This document shows, piece by piece, positions 48,130 to 59,362 of a stretch of 64,000 nt of DNA (position 1 is its first letter; each line of letters begins with the position of its first letter). The stretch lies in the NCBI RefSeq assembly GCF_000204055.1, contig NW_006768822.1, forward strand, positions 1 to 64,000. Direction: 5' to 3'. Below the pieces are notes generated by a model. The model worked only from the letters and a program-made list of their open reading frames with translations, searched no databases and was not told where the DNA came from. The translations under genes were made by a program, and so were the position numbers. Source of the DNA: Melampsora larici-populina 98AG31 (lineage: Eukaryota; Basidiomycota; Pucciniomycetes; Pucciniales; Melampsoraceae).

Positions 48130-49026
48130 GTAGGTCCAACTCATCTTAATAGCTCAAGAGCCATCTGAGTACTAATTCCTAATTAATGCCACGAAGTTTC
48201 AAAAGATTGGTATAAAAAACTGATGAAACTTCACCGAGTAAAAAGGTACAAGACTTAAACAGAGCCTTTCACAAAGGTTGTTGCTTTGAAACACCAATTG
48301 TTCAGAACAGGGTCTACTGAGCTAAACCAATCTGATCCGCATTCGAGAACGAACGACTTGCTAGCGCAAGGGCTGGCTAAAAACCCGAGGGCTAAAGAGC
48401 ACACAATCCCGAGCAGCCTACGTACAAAAGGTCAGACAGATTCAGATTTAACAAACTTACAATTGTAGGGTAGATGGCGAAGAAGTTGGAAAGCAGATGT
48501 CAAAGGTGCGGTGGTTGGTCGTAACGGCCGATGATGGACGATTGATATAAAGGCGGTTGAAGGTTGAATGCAGCTTGGAAGATAGGCAGAGATCCGACGG
48601 ATACTTATAGAAATCCTGAAACCTAATCATGTCCCTTTTGGTCCAGTTTTGATCCTTGAAGGTGTCTAGGGTTTTGGAACCAAAGGGTCCTTCTGAGAAA
48701 TCAAATGAAAAGGGATCTAGATTGAGTGATTCCCTTACATAAATGACACGGGATTTTCTATTGGTTAAATGAACTCCACTTTGAGTTGAAAAAAATCAAA
48801 GCCTTGTGGAAGAAAGGGGCTTATTAATTGTCACACACACGTATCACCCACTGAACAATCTATCTTCATCTAGGCCTTGAGATTTGGCATGGTTCTACTT
48901 TTGGTTGTTCTTCTCAAGACATTTTCTACAATTTAAGTCAGTGGAGAAGGTCTAGAGTGTTTTGTCTAGTTATTCTTTTGGAATGACATTACATAATTAT
49001 GCAATTAGGGTACTCAAAGTAAGTAT

Positions 49027-49126
49027 NNNNNNNNNNNNNNNNNNNNNNNNNNNNNNNNNNNNNNNNNNNNNNNNNNNNNNNNNNNNNNNNNNNNNNNNNN
49101 NNNNNNNNNNNNNNNNNNNNNNNNNN
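49027..49126. other. Assembly gap (100 N) flanked by an inverted repeat
   Basis: AATTAGGGTACTCAAAG ends just before the gap. CTTTGAGTACCCTAAAT begins just after it and is nearly the reverse complement. A hairpin-forming insertion or a collapsed palindrome is likely here. The length 100 is probably a placeholder. Confidence 0.8.
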
Positions 49127-49683
49127 TCCTTTGAGTACCCTAAATCTCTACAGATAGAAAGGAAAATGGCTAAAAATGGTCTAGACACATAAATGATTGT
49201 GGGAAAGTAAATCTTCTGTTTATGTGGTACAATTGGTTGGCTCTCAATGAGTGCAGGGGGGACCTTGCTTAGTATTGCAAATAATGGACATGTGATAATC
49301 TTGCACTGATCAAAAGAACAATCCATAAAGAGCTTCATAGCAATTGATTCACCCTATTTGATTTCTGAGGTCTACCCCCAAAAATTCTATTGCATTCCAC
49401 CCTAGCAGATTCTCTCTATTTAAACCCAGGATATGTTTCATTTCACTTCAAAAATTCCTCTTGAATTATGGGATAAAAAGTAAAAACCCGGAACTCCTCA
49501 AGTTACCCAACTTGCACTTTTTGGCTGTATATGGGAAACTGGGAAACCTGGCAAACCAAAAACTGCAGCCAAAAACTTCAAGTTGGGAAACTCAGACAAG
49601 TTCCTGGTTTCTACTTTGTATCCCACAAATGCACCCCAAAAGGTATCTCATTTCAATCCAGAAATTCCTGTTTATTTATGGTA

Positions 49684-49935
49684 TGGTTGGTGACAGCAAG
49701 AAGCATGAAACCACAGACTGGGTATCTTGTAATTACAACAACAAAGAACCCAAATTCATCTTATAAAAGTTAAAAAAACAAGACTCTTGGAATGTGTTCC
49801 GCTGAGGGTAATTTTGGATAGCCCTCAACAAGACAGCCTCAAGTCTATCTTGATTTGTTTTGTTAATGATTTTTGCGACTTGTGGAATGTTTTTGAAAAA
49901 ATCCCCAATTATGTGGTTCTTGCTGTCACCAACCA
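49684..49935. mobile_element. MITE with TGGTTGGTGACAGCAAGAA termini
   Basis: The left end is TGGTTGGTGACAGCAAGAA; the right end TTCTTGCTGTCACCAACCA is its exact reverse complement. TA flanks both sides (49682-49683, 49936-49937). It is 252 bases long and non-coding. A second copy in reverse orientation starts at 63780 and runs off the window. Confidence 0.72.
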
Positions 49936-50160
49936 TACTCAAAGTTGAATGAAAGGTAGATTCTACCTTTTTTGAAAACCTAGATGCAGTCAAACCCTTG
50001 CTATCACATACCTTGGGTGGAAGACTTTTGCTATGCATTTTTACGGGTTATGCAATTCCATTGTCAAATTTGGCAGTAAAAAGCATCAAGATTAAGAACT
50101 TTTTCTATGCATTATCACGGGTTATGCATTATCACGGGTTATGCAGCAGCGCGGGTTTGA
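49936..50160. other. Short interval with a small direct repeat
   Basis: TGCATTATCACGGGTTA occurs twice in tandem near 50107-50142, with a related TTTTTACGGGTTATGCA at 50039. No gene was seen. Confidence 0.4.
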
Positions 50161-50370
50161 CTCACATCCAACATAGACGCCTTGGATTGAAAAATATGAG
50201 GTATCATTGGATTGAAAACCTCGGACAGAATGTTTCTGAGGTGTTGATCCAACACATCTTTTTGCGCCAAAAGATACCTCGGAGCAACACCTTGGACAAG
50301 ATCTGTCCAACGGTTTATATCCGATGATGCCTTGGATTTTTCAATCCAAGGCATCTATGTTGGAGGTGAG
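50161..50370. mobile_element. MITE, about 210 bases, with about 35-base inverted repeats
   Basis: The left arm is CTCACATCCAACATAGACGC, continuing CTTGGATTGAAAAAT. The right arm in reverse is CTCACCTCCAACATAGATGC, continuing in the same way. No target duplication is evident. The short frames on both strands are by-products of the palindrome. Confidence 0.6.
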
Positions 50371-53150
50371 TGTACAAAGACTAGGCACAACCAGGGAAAG
50401 TGAAATTTGGGTCCCCTGGCACTGGCAGACACAACAACCTCACAGATCAATCAAAAAGAATCAACCAGTGAGTGAATTTACAGATTATTGCTCACCAATT
50501 GATTGTAATCAATCTATTCAGATCAACATGAGTGAATCCAATGATTTGAATTGATCACATTGATCAATTCAAAACAGATGAAAGGCATCAAGCAATTCAA
50601 ATGAATCCACCAAAGCTTTCACTTTTTCCAGGACTGCCTGATGTTCATAAAACCATTGATGTGGTACTTCAAACTCAAAAGGTATCTAGTTAAATTGATC
50701 TAATTCAAACCATTATCTCTGAGGTACAACAATAAAGGACCTATCTGACAATCTAAAGCAGAAATTATTAAATTTCTGACACCCAAAAAAATATCACCCT
50801 CAAAACCGCCAGTCCCATCTAAGCTTGAACTGATCTATACAAAGATTTGGATCTACTACTGATTGGAGTACAACTTGGTCAAGGGTATCTTGGAATAATT
50901 GGAGTACCAGCTGATGTATATTGTGCATGGTTATTAGACTGAGATTACATCTTCAGTTGTGAAGGCACAACTGAGGGACAGAACCAAGAGGATAGATTGC
51001 TGTGGCAGTTGCTATCATTCCAAGTTGAAAGTAGGCATACAAAGAAACATTATAAGTTGATGTGAAGTCAATGACAGTGTGATTCCTATCATGATCTTAG
51101 TATGGCAACAGGTGAAGGAGAAGTAACTTGAGTAATTCATTCCAGGGAGGAGAGAGGGGGGATTTACATAGCCCACCATCTCTCTACAAAGTACAAATAA
51201 GGCAACGTACAACATGAGTCAACAAGGAAATTGTTGAGATACAAATAGGTATTTGAAGTGGAGATGGCCAAATCCAGTACTGATGGATTTGGCCTACAAG
51301 AAATATCAGTCAGTTTGACTGGAACAGATCTGGAAGAGATCTGTCCAAATAAGAAACAGTCTTTGTGGAAACAAAAGCAAGTGAAGATCAATGGAAAGTG
51401 CATTAAAAGTCTCAAAAGTGCGTACAATGAGAAAAAAGGGGTCATGAAAATAGGGAATAAAAACAGATAAGAATTATAGCACAGGGAGCTCCAAGTGAGG
51501 ACTGCATATCAGTTTTTTCCCCGCTACAAAAAAACTAGTATTCTAGGTTTTGAAAAAGGCATTTGGATTGAGGTCCTCCTGCCAATGATGCCCAAGCCTC
51601 TGGTGATGGATGAGTCTTTTGATTGAAGGTGATAAAGTTTTCAGATTTTGGAACAAGGTGCTTTTGCCATATTTTGTGACTCTTTGTGATGGAGAAAACA
51701 AGAAGTACCATTATGCCACTGCATCCTGGAACTTTGATATCCTGTTTGATATCTTGTGCTTGGGTTCATAAGATTTTGCACAAAAGGCACAAAAGACAGG
51801 CCACAAAGGGCTTGAACACAAATTGTTTGCCAATTTCAAGTGCACTAATCAACCACCATGACTGATGGCTGAGTCCAAAAGCAGTGTTATCAATCACTCA
51901 AACATTTATTGAGATCTATTTTCAAGACTGGTAAAGCTAAGTTTGACAGTCAACCAAAATCTTGTTTGCATACAATTTAATTTCCACAAAGGTCTCAAGA
52001 CCTTCTGCCCAGTCTCAAAAACAACCAAATTGTTTTGAAATCAATTGCTCCAAATTTTGATAAACCAACTGGTTTGAAAAAATGGTTTCTGCTCTGTTGT
52101 AGATTTTTCTTGGACAAACTTTTATACAACAACATTATATACCCAGGGCTGACACACTCAGGCTCAAGGTCTGAATCTTCTTGATTCTGTCCCTTTCAGA
52201 TTCCCAGACTGTTGCCCCCCTAGATTGTGATCTGGCACATGCGGGTCTGATTCAAATGTCATATCTGATAAGAGATTGTAACACCTCTTCAAAATGAAAC
52301 TTTCCTTGAAATTTGAATTATACATAGAGTCAAATTTGAGAGTGGAATGTTTTGAGGTTGATGAGAGGTGCTAGAATAATATTTGCATTGAATTTTTCAC
52401 AAATGATATATCAACCCTCAATATCAAATCAAAAAGTGGTGAAAAGTCAGATAGATGCTGTGATAGCACATTGAGTCAAAGTTTACAATGAAAGATGATC
52501 AATTCATGCGTGTATAAGCTCTCTTTGTTGGGCTTGATCCCATGAAAACAATGTTTCAACGGGTCTACACCTGTTGGAGCGGAGAGTGTTACATAAATTT
52601 TCATGACTATAAAGAGTTTGCCAATTTCTCACTCAAAAACATATCCTCAAGTCCTGAATTCACTACATTACCTCTTAGTGTCTTATTAGTCAATAACAAA
52701 CTCTTTTACTACAGCTATATAATCCTAGTGAATTTAGAGATCAATTTATACAAGTTCCAGCTACAAGAATTGGTTTTGGTGAGTACTTCTGAGATTTGCT
52801 AAAAGTCTGTTGTTTCTTTCAATCCTTCTACTATATACCAACATTCTTCCACTTGTTGGGCATTTATAAATATCAAATTTCCTTAGATCCCTAATATTCT
52901 CTCCTTGAGGAATTTCTTAAAACCTCGATATTCCTTATCTCTATCCGCTAGTCTAAAAAGATGATTGTTTCCTATCAATCCCCCTATATCTTCTTATCTC
53001 AATGAAACTTCAGTCCTTTCCCTTGTTTGATTCCTCACCTACGGTATTGGTTAGATGATTTACAGATTATCAAGCTTGGGTGCTTACATCTTCTATATAT
53101 TTAACAGCCTACCCAAGATGAGATTTCAACAGATCTTTGTTACCATCAAT
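50371..53150. other. Unassigned interval
   Basis: Plus-strand frames at 51258-51470 (starts MEMAKSSTDGFGLQE) and 52542-52802 (starts MKTMFQRVYTCWSGEC) have mild coding character but no recognisable domain or partner exons. A TGTCAGCCCTGGGT word in reverse near 52154 resembles an LTR end. No RNA gene was found. Confidence 0.35.
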
Positions 53151-54476
53151 ATGTTAATGGATTACACTGCTTCTGGACATGTGATCCCTCAAATTGACGA
53201 AGGATGCTTGGTCAGAAGCAGTATCAACGTTGACGGCAAGTCACTCATGATTATCAAGCCCCCATCATAAATCCCACTAGACCACCGATATTCTGGGTGG
53301 CGTGAATTGATCTTGATCCTCCTCCTTCCAATTCCAGAATCCTTGTCCGTCGATCATATAGTTCGAGAAGGTGAGACTATTGGCTCTAGTGCTTACTCAC
53401 GTCGGCCAGGTGGCAAGGGGGCCAATGCCGCGGTGGCTCTTGCGAAAGCCGGCGTCCCGGTCTCCCTGGTCGGCTTGATTGGACAAGACGCAATGTGGCT
53501 CAAGGATTCTATCAAAGGACACGGCGTAAATGTTGATCAGTTAATGGCAATTTCGGAGGTCAGGTCCATCCTATCTGATCGCCATAGATTTTGTATTGTT
53601 TCACACCGAAAACATTTCGGCTAATTGGTGCTCCAACATAGCTCCCCACCGGTCGGGCTATCATTCAAGTTTCTCAGACTGGCGAAAACTCAATTGTACT
53701 TGTTCATGGAGCCAATCACGCTCCCTCCAATGCCTGGCCACCCTTAACAGTCGATCGTAGGGTATTTAGCCATTTACTCCTACAGAACGAAATCCCATTA
53801 TCCGAGACTTGTGCAGCATTGAAGGCAGCCAAGAAATATGACGTCTGTACAATTTTCAACCCTTCGCCTCTTCCATCGAAATCAGAAATTCAAAACGTGA
53901 TACCCTGGAGTACAGTAGATTGGTTGATTGTCAATCAAGAAGAAGCTCGAGCGCTCACAAAAGCTACTCGACCAGATCATCAAGCGGATGTCGATATCAA
54001 GATCGAATCTGGTCAAGCAGGTGACCTACAAGATACCCTTCTTACACTTATTCGATCATCATTTGCTAATATAGGAGTCGTAATGACACTGGGAGCGAAT
54101 GGTTGTCAGGTTGGATTCCGAGCCAAGTCTGGTGAGAAGTCTTGGACAGTTTTTAGCTCATTAGCTAGTAAAGGTACACGACCGGTAGTTGACACCACTG
54201 GTGCTGGAGATTGCTTCACAGTGAGTGATTTGATCTACAAGCTCATCTATCTAAATTGTTTCAAATTGACATTAAATGAGTAATTTTTCTGTGCGGTGTC
54301 AATAGGCTTATTTCATTGCTCAACTGATGACTATGGAAATTGAAAAGCGGTTAAAGCTAGAAGATGTTAAACGGGCCACTTCACTAGCAGGCAAAGCAGC
54401 AAGGATTTGTGTGGAGAAAGAGGGTACTATTGATAGTTATCCAACTTTGAAAGAAGTCATGTCTATAACTGATTAA
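53151..54476 (+). CDS. RBK1: Ribokinase (PfkB family), 351 residues, four exons
   Basis: It phosphorylates D-ribose with ATP to ribose-5-phosphate in the cytosol, feeding the pentose phosphate and nucleotide pathways. Exons are 53151-53235, 53338-53558, 53642-54220 and 54306-54476, totalling 1056 bases and open throughout. Key motifs: SSINVDE near the start (sugar-contacting Asn/Asp); PGGKGANAAVALAKAG (PfkB signature 1); PTGRAIIQ; NPSPLPS; WLIVNQEEA; and DTTGAGDCF (signature 2 with the catalytic Asp). Length matches fungal ribokinases (about 330-350). Intron 1 uses a GC donor (GCAAGT) with a CAG acceptor; skipping it would break the conserved N-terminus. The start could be 53151 or 53157 (both ATG, in frame). 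The context shows no operon-like neighbours. Confidence 0.93.
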
Positions 54477-55480
54477 GAACAGTATGGATTGATGAAGCTT
54501 GAGTTGATCATTGAGCTTGCAATACAATGTCACTTTTGATCTGGTCTTGTCACATAATGTCTTCTTAAATCTCAGACCCCCCAAATCATGATGTATACTT
54601 CATCAGCCAGGATTCATCAAACTTTCTGTTTGCATTGAAGATCAATTCCTGTAACCAATATGACGACAGGAAATTGAATGCAGCAAGCAGTTTGGGTAGG
54701 AGGGAGGAGCTGAGGTTCTTCAAATGATTAGCTAGATGAAGTTTCTTGTTCAATTGGTCTATATATGATTACATTGGACTATATGTACAAGAAAATCTTC
54801 AGAATGCAGAAATGATCTAAAACTTCAATTTGGTTGTTTGTAAATTGTCACTTGTTCTATTGAGCTCATTGGGTTTGTCCAGAACTTGACTCGCCATTGC
54901 CGTCTTTCAAAAGCGTACCCGGAGTCCACCCAAGTCAGAGCATCCACAGCCATGTGCCGTAAACCATGACGTACATAGATTTGGGGTGATACAAATGTAG
55001 AACTGCTTTGTGTCAATACTAAATATTCATACAACTGCTCTCATTTGAGCTTCCTGCAAGCAGAGTGCATATCAAGCAAAGTAAGATTGGGGCCAGTCTG
55101 TGGTATGTACACTAAACCACTGAGACCCTCCCACCCATTTGAATTCTCAAAACAAAGGACAAAAAGTTTGGAAAGTATGATCATCAATCTTGCTTTATTC
55201 CTAAAGATATGCCAGATTTAGCCTGAAGCTGTTTACAGTTAAGTCATTACATTACATCATAATCTAGTTGACCATTCTTCTCTTGCATGTGTTACAATAT
55301 CTTGTCAAATTTATTCATACTTTTTATTTTATCATCAATTTGAAGGATAATTTAGTTAGAAGGCCTTGTCGTCAATATTTCCTTACAGCTTACACATTTC
55401 TTTCTTTTGTTGCCTATGGGTATAAGTATCCTTTCTTCAGCTTTAAAATTCTGACTTATCATTGTCAATTATATTTGAGA
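54477..55480. other. Intergenic interval downstream of ribokinase
   Basis: No supported gene was found. The minus-strand frames (54384-54584, 54825-55034) lack domains. Confidence 0.4.
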
Positions 55481-55839
55481 TATTTCAGACCAATCAACTC
55501 AGACTTTGGAAGAGGGCTTTCAGGTAGGTCCAGCAAGTCTCTTTTTAGGTTCACAAGGCTTTCTTCTATCACATACAGTAAAGAAGAACAGATAATTGCA
55601 CAACTAAATCTGGGGGCTGCAGTGAGTACTTGATTTATAAGACCCAAGATGATATCTTTGACCTCATTACACACATCACCACCCATTGGTTTCCTTCAAA
55701 CCCACAGAGGGCCATACATCAAAAAGTAGATCATGTTTTGACAGAAAGCATTGCGAGTAAAATTCAAATTAAACAGGCCAGAGGCATGTTAATCATAGCA
55801 GGGAATTTTAGGAGCTTAATAAGCGAAGTATATATTTAG
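55481..55839 (+). pseudogene. Unrecognised reading frame with a single-base phase break
   Basis: After a TATTTCAG that could be an acceptor, one frame reads NSDFGRGLSGRSSKSLFRF and YSKEEQIIAQLNLGAAVST to a stop at 55633. The frame one base over continues at once as IYKTQDDIFDLITHITTHWF and IASKIQIKQARGMLIIAGN to 55839. Both halves look coding. Either a one-base deletion or a missed tiny exon or intron separates them. I do not recognise the protein. Confidence 0.3.
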
Positions 55840-56398
55840 GTAACCTCCTTGATCACTGGCTCATGATTGCAAGAACTGCTCCAACACAATTGAGACAAAC
55901 ATCGCAAGGCAAACAACATGTCATCTCATCAATTTGCAAGGATTTGAAGAATGTGTTGCAACTCACATCTGCATGAAGCAGATGGGACTTAAGAATGAAG
56001 TTTGACTTCCGGTATAGAATTGTGCTTGTATTTCATGAAAAAAAGCAGATAGAGTCCTAGGGTTTTGCTTACATTCAATGCCTGTTTAATTTTATTTTCT
56101 ACAATGATCAATAGATTCTGTTTGGTCAGATGCATGGCTGAGCAGCTTATTGATTTTCAACGAATTGAGAAACTTGAGCTTCTTGCTATGTGATCAATGC
56201 TGTTGCAGTTTTTTGGGGTGAAGTGGAAAGTTCAAAGTACCAAAATATCAAGCATGGATTAAAATTTGAGGTATTCATCTGGAAACCTAACCTCAATCTT
56301 ATCCTTCCGTATCCGATCAACAAATTGTCCGACTAAAATTTGAGCAATTCGGTCCTAGAATCCCGCCGGTACAATAGCACCTTAAACAATCGAATCAC
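55840..56398. other. Upstream region of ATP23
   Basis: No gene was seen. The last 60 bases before the ATG contain ACAATCGAATCACATGG; no clear TATA box is present. Confidence 0.35.
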
Positions 56399-57269
56399 AT
56401 GGCATCTTCTTCAACTAACAATCAACAAGACTCTAACGATGCCGTCGTTCAAGATCAATTCAGTGATTGGACCCGTAGGCTTCGTATGCTCACTGGATTA
56501 GGTCTTCAAAATGATGAAGAACGTCGGGCTTTTCTCATATCACGATGTGAGAGCTGGCGAGATAATTTGATAGAAACAAGTGCGTTTATTTTCCTTTGAC
56601 GATCTCTTTTTCCATGTGAGTTGATTATATTTCCCATGTTCATTTATCCATAGGTCCAGTAATCCGATTTATGCTACAACATATCTCTGTTATTCCTCCA
56701 AGACCAGGATCTCAATCTCAAAATAATCGACTTCCAATTCCAATCAGATGTGAACCTTGTGCACCAGTCTTGGCTGGTGGTCAATTTTCTCCTGCTGAAG
56801 GAGGTCAAATTCGATTATGCTCAGATAGACTTTCTTCCCGTCAACATGCTTCGGATGTTCTTACTCATGAACTTATACACGCTTGGGATGATCGTCATTT
56901 TGGTATAGATTGGTCTAACGCACGTCACATTGCCTGCACTGAAGTGAGCTACCATGTTTTCCTCTATCACTACCAGCAAAGGTATCAATGTACTAAACAT
57001 ATGATAAAATCTGGCCTTAGATTCGAGCAAATGCTCTTTCTGGTGATTGTCGTTGGACACGAGAACTTGATCGTCATATATGGTCCTTTGCAGCACAACG
57101 TCAGAATTGCGCACGAAGACGAGCAGCCTTATCACTTAGTCAACATTCCTCTTTACGTGAACGATTTGGGAATGATACAGAAGCTGCACGTCAGGCTGCT
57201 GATAGAGTAGTTGATGAAGTTTGGGAAAGTTGTTGGAATGATACTAGACCTTTTGATGAAATATATTGA
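56399..57269 (+). CDS. ATP23: Mitochondrial inner-membrane metalloprotease ATP23, 239 residues, three exons
   Basis: ATP23 sits in the intermembrane space. In yeast it processes the Atp6 precursor and helps F-ATPase assembly. Exons are 56399-56579, 56654-56943 and 57021-57269; introns are GT-AG in phases 1 and 0; total 720 bases, open throughout. The zinc-protease motif HELIHAWD (HExxH) lies near residue 130, preceded by DVLT and followed by [19 protein letters not shown]. The family's conserved cysteines are present (CEPC, C in [31 protein letters not shown]). Length is close to the yeast protein (227). There is no classical mitochondrial presequence, as expected for a protein imported with the help of its cysteines. 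Confidence 0.93.
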
Positions 57270-57362
57270 ACTCGATATGTGCATAAGTAAGCTGAGATCT
57301 TGCTTGAATCCGTACATCTATAATGAAATGATGTGAGGCTATTTCAACAATATTCATTACGT

Positions 57363-57812
57363 GCGCTAGCAGGCCAATCATGGGTGAAGTGCCGCCGAGA
57401 ACTCCCACCAGGAGTCCAGGACGAAGAGGATTTGTGAGAAGAATTCCCGCTGAATCCAAAATATACCGATCAGGATTAGGTTTATCAAGTTTTGCTTACT
57501 TGCGTTCAGTTTATATCAATTCTTATTGAATGCAAACCTTCACATTGTCATTGATATCATTATTGGTGGTCCAAAGCCGATGTAAGTAATCTTGTCTTAT
57601 TACATAGGATCTACTAGAATAGAACAAGATCTCAAAGAAATAGAACACTTTGGTCCCACACATGTTTAAAAGTTCCTAGAGAAGGAAGTCAAAAGAAGGG
57701 AACACTAGAGCACACTCCTATCCCTTTCCAAGGACCTGTGGTATATCTTTTGCCTAAAGGCTTCAAGCAGATATGTCGTATTCCTGAACCAGCCAGAATC
57801 CCTCAGAAATAA
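57363..57812 (+). other. Possible small gene or gene remnants downstream of ATP23
   Basis: A 49-codon frame from ATG 57378 reads MGEVPPRTPTRSPGRRGFV and ends with TGA near 57527. A second open stretch, after a CTACTAG acceptor (near 57618), reads KVPREGSQKKGTLEHTPIPF and LLPKGFKQICRIPEPARIP to TAA at 57812. Both have convincing amino-acid texture, but I could not find a splice path that keeps one frame, and no family is recognised. Confidence 0.25.
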
Positions 57813-58177
57813 ATCATTTCTCATCTTTCCTTCTCTTTTGATTGTCAATCAGATGTCTTCAAAATCTACTTCCAACCTTTGTTCTGCCAATCATACCTGT
57901 CAGAGCATTCATTCCATTGCCAAGGATGCATACGAAGCTTGGCCCGAGTTACAAGCTCAAGATAAATCTTAAGCTCATACCTAAGCTTACTCTGGTCGGC
58001 ATTACTGTCAGTGAACGAAATTTGGCCTAGTTAGCCTCATCAAATTCATCGGCAAACATTGCCGAGGTTTGTGACAAGACAACCTGGCAATAGATAGTTT
58101 TACACTGAATATTGAGCAGTGTCAAAGTTTGAAAAGTACATTGCATCTTGCCGGAAAACTTTGACAGGGCGGAGAGT
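57813..58177. other. Non-coding interval
   Basis: Nothing supported was seen between the possible small gene and the inverted-repeat element at 58178. Confidence 0.35.
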
Positions 58178-59362
58178 TGCGGTATCAGTCTTCCTCTGAG
58201 ACTACCTGAGAGGATCTCTGAGACATACAGGGATAGTATAATTTTTTTCTCGGGTGGCGCCTGATTTGTAAGAGGGGCGTTTCTTTTTTCTCTCTGACCT
58301 TCTTGGACCTACCCAAGCCTGTACGAACGTCTTTTGTGCAAGTGATGGACCCAAGAAATTTGCTCTGGATTGCTTCAAATGAGCAATGGATCCATGTCTG
58401 TGTAGGTTCATGTAAGAGCCGCTTGTTAGATCTACTACGGTCCAATGATTGGACACTTAGGCGGCCGTCCAGAAATGATAAGGTGATCATCAATCTACCC
58501 TTTTTGAATCGGCCGTTCAGAAGCGATAACATGATGATTATCTTGGTTTTCAACCATACTATACTATGGTGAATCAGTCAAATTCATCAGTTTCAATCGC
58601 ATCAGACTTTGAAGTGATGCGGAACACTTATACGACTTGATTCACTAATGCCTCAAGTCAGATCTGACTGCGTGTGCGTCGTAGAAGGTGATAGCTTCGA
58701 TTTGGGTTTTTATCAGACCTGCGTATTCGATAGGATCGATCGGAACAAACAATAAACAAGAGGATGATGCGGCTCACTACATACGTCACCCTCATCGGCG
58801 TAGGTATGCTTGAAGCCATCTACGGTGTAAGGCTTATCCAGACGACTGATTTTTTTGACCATCTTCACATTGAAGTTTGATTTCATTTTTGCAAGTTATC
58901 AATATTAATCAAATTTCACTTACGAACAAATCCATGTTTATTTCTGGGAGTATAACCTTCTTTTAAGATCTCAATCACGGATTGAAATACAAACCAAGTA
59001 GGAATCTCTTGGCCCCTTTATAATAATTTCCTAACTTCAGTTATCCTGAAATATCTTTGATTTTGATTTCTTTTTTGATCTCATTGGTTTGTATTCATTT
59101 GTTCTCAAAATCGACATGGTCATTTTTGTAATGAAAAATTTTACGGGTGGAATCATCTTTGTTCCAAGGAGTTGGACAAGACCTGACAAGACCGAGCCAT
59201 AGGAATGGATTTATAATACACTGTACGTATGAACCATACAGTCCTACGAGCGGCCACCAACCTGTGCGTTAAGTGTACAACAAGCCACATTATTTTTCTA
59301 AATTTTGGATAGTCTCAGAGATAGTCTCAGAGCGAGATAGTCTCAGAGGAAGACCGATACGG
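58178..59362. mobile_element. Inverted-repeat element with subterminal repeats, about 1.2 kb
   Basis: The left end carries GTATCAGTCTTCCTCTGAGA and the right end in reverse carries GTATCGGTCTTCCTCTGAGA. Inside the right end GATAGTCTCAGAG is repeated three times, and related TCTCTGAGAC words occur inside the left end. The flanks AGTTGCG and GGTTACG may be a decayed duplication. Internally GGCGGCCGTCCAGAAATGAT / TCGGCCGTTCAGAAGCGAT form another repeat pair. The overlapping 60-120 codon frames have no transposase motif. Probably a non-autonomous hAT- or Mutator-type element. Confidence 0.5.

Larger units (their letters stand above)
46189..49480. repeat. Segmental duplication, copy 2 (partner 17002-20500)
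   Basis: It is collinear with copy 1 across gene, promoter and distal flank, up to the shared minisatellite. It is interrupted by an assembly gap at 49027-49126. See the copy 1 entry for anchor positions. Confidence 0.75.

Noticed and set aside
52140..52170. A reversed TGTCAGCCCTGGGT that resembles the start of the chromovirus LTR at 321.
   Set aside because: Only the first dozen bases match. I could not follow LTR similarity leftward or find a second end.
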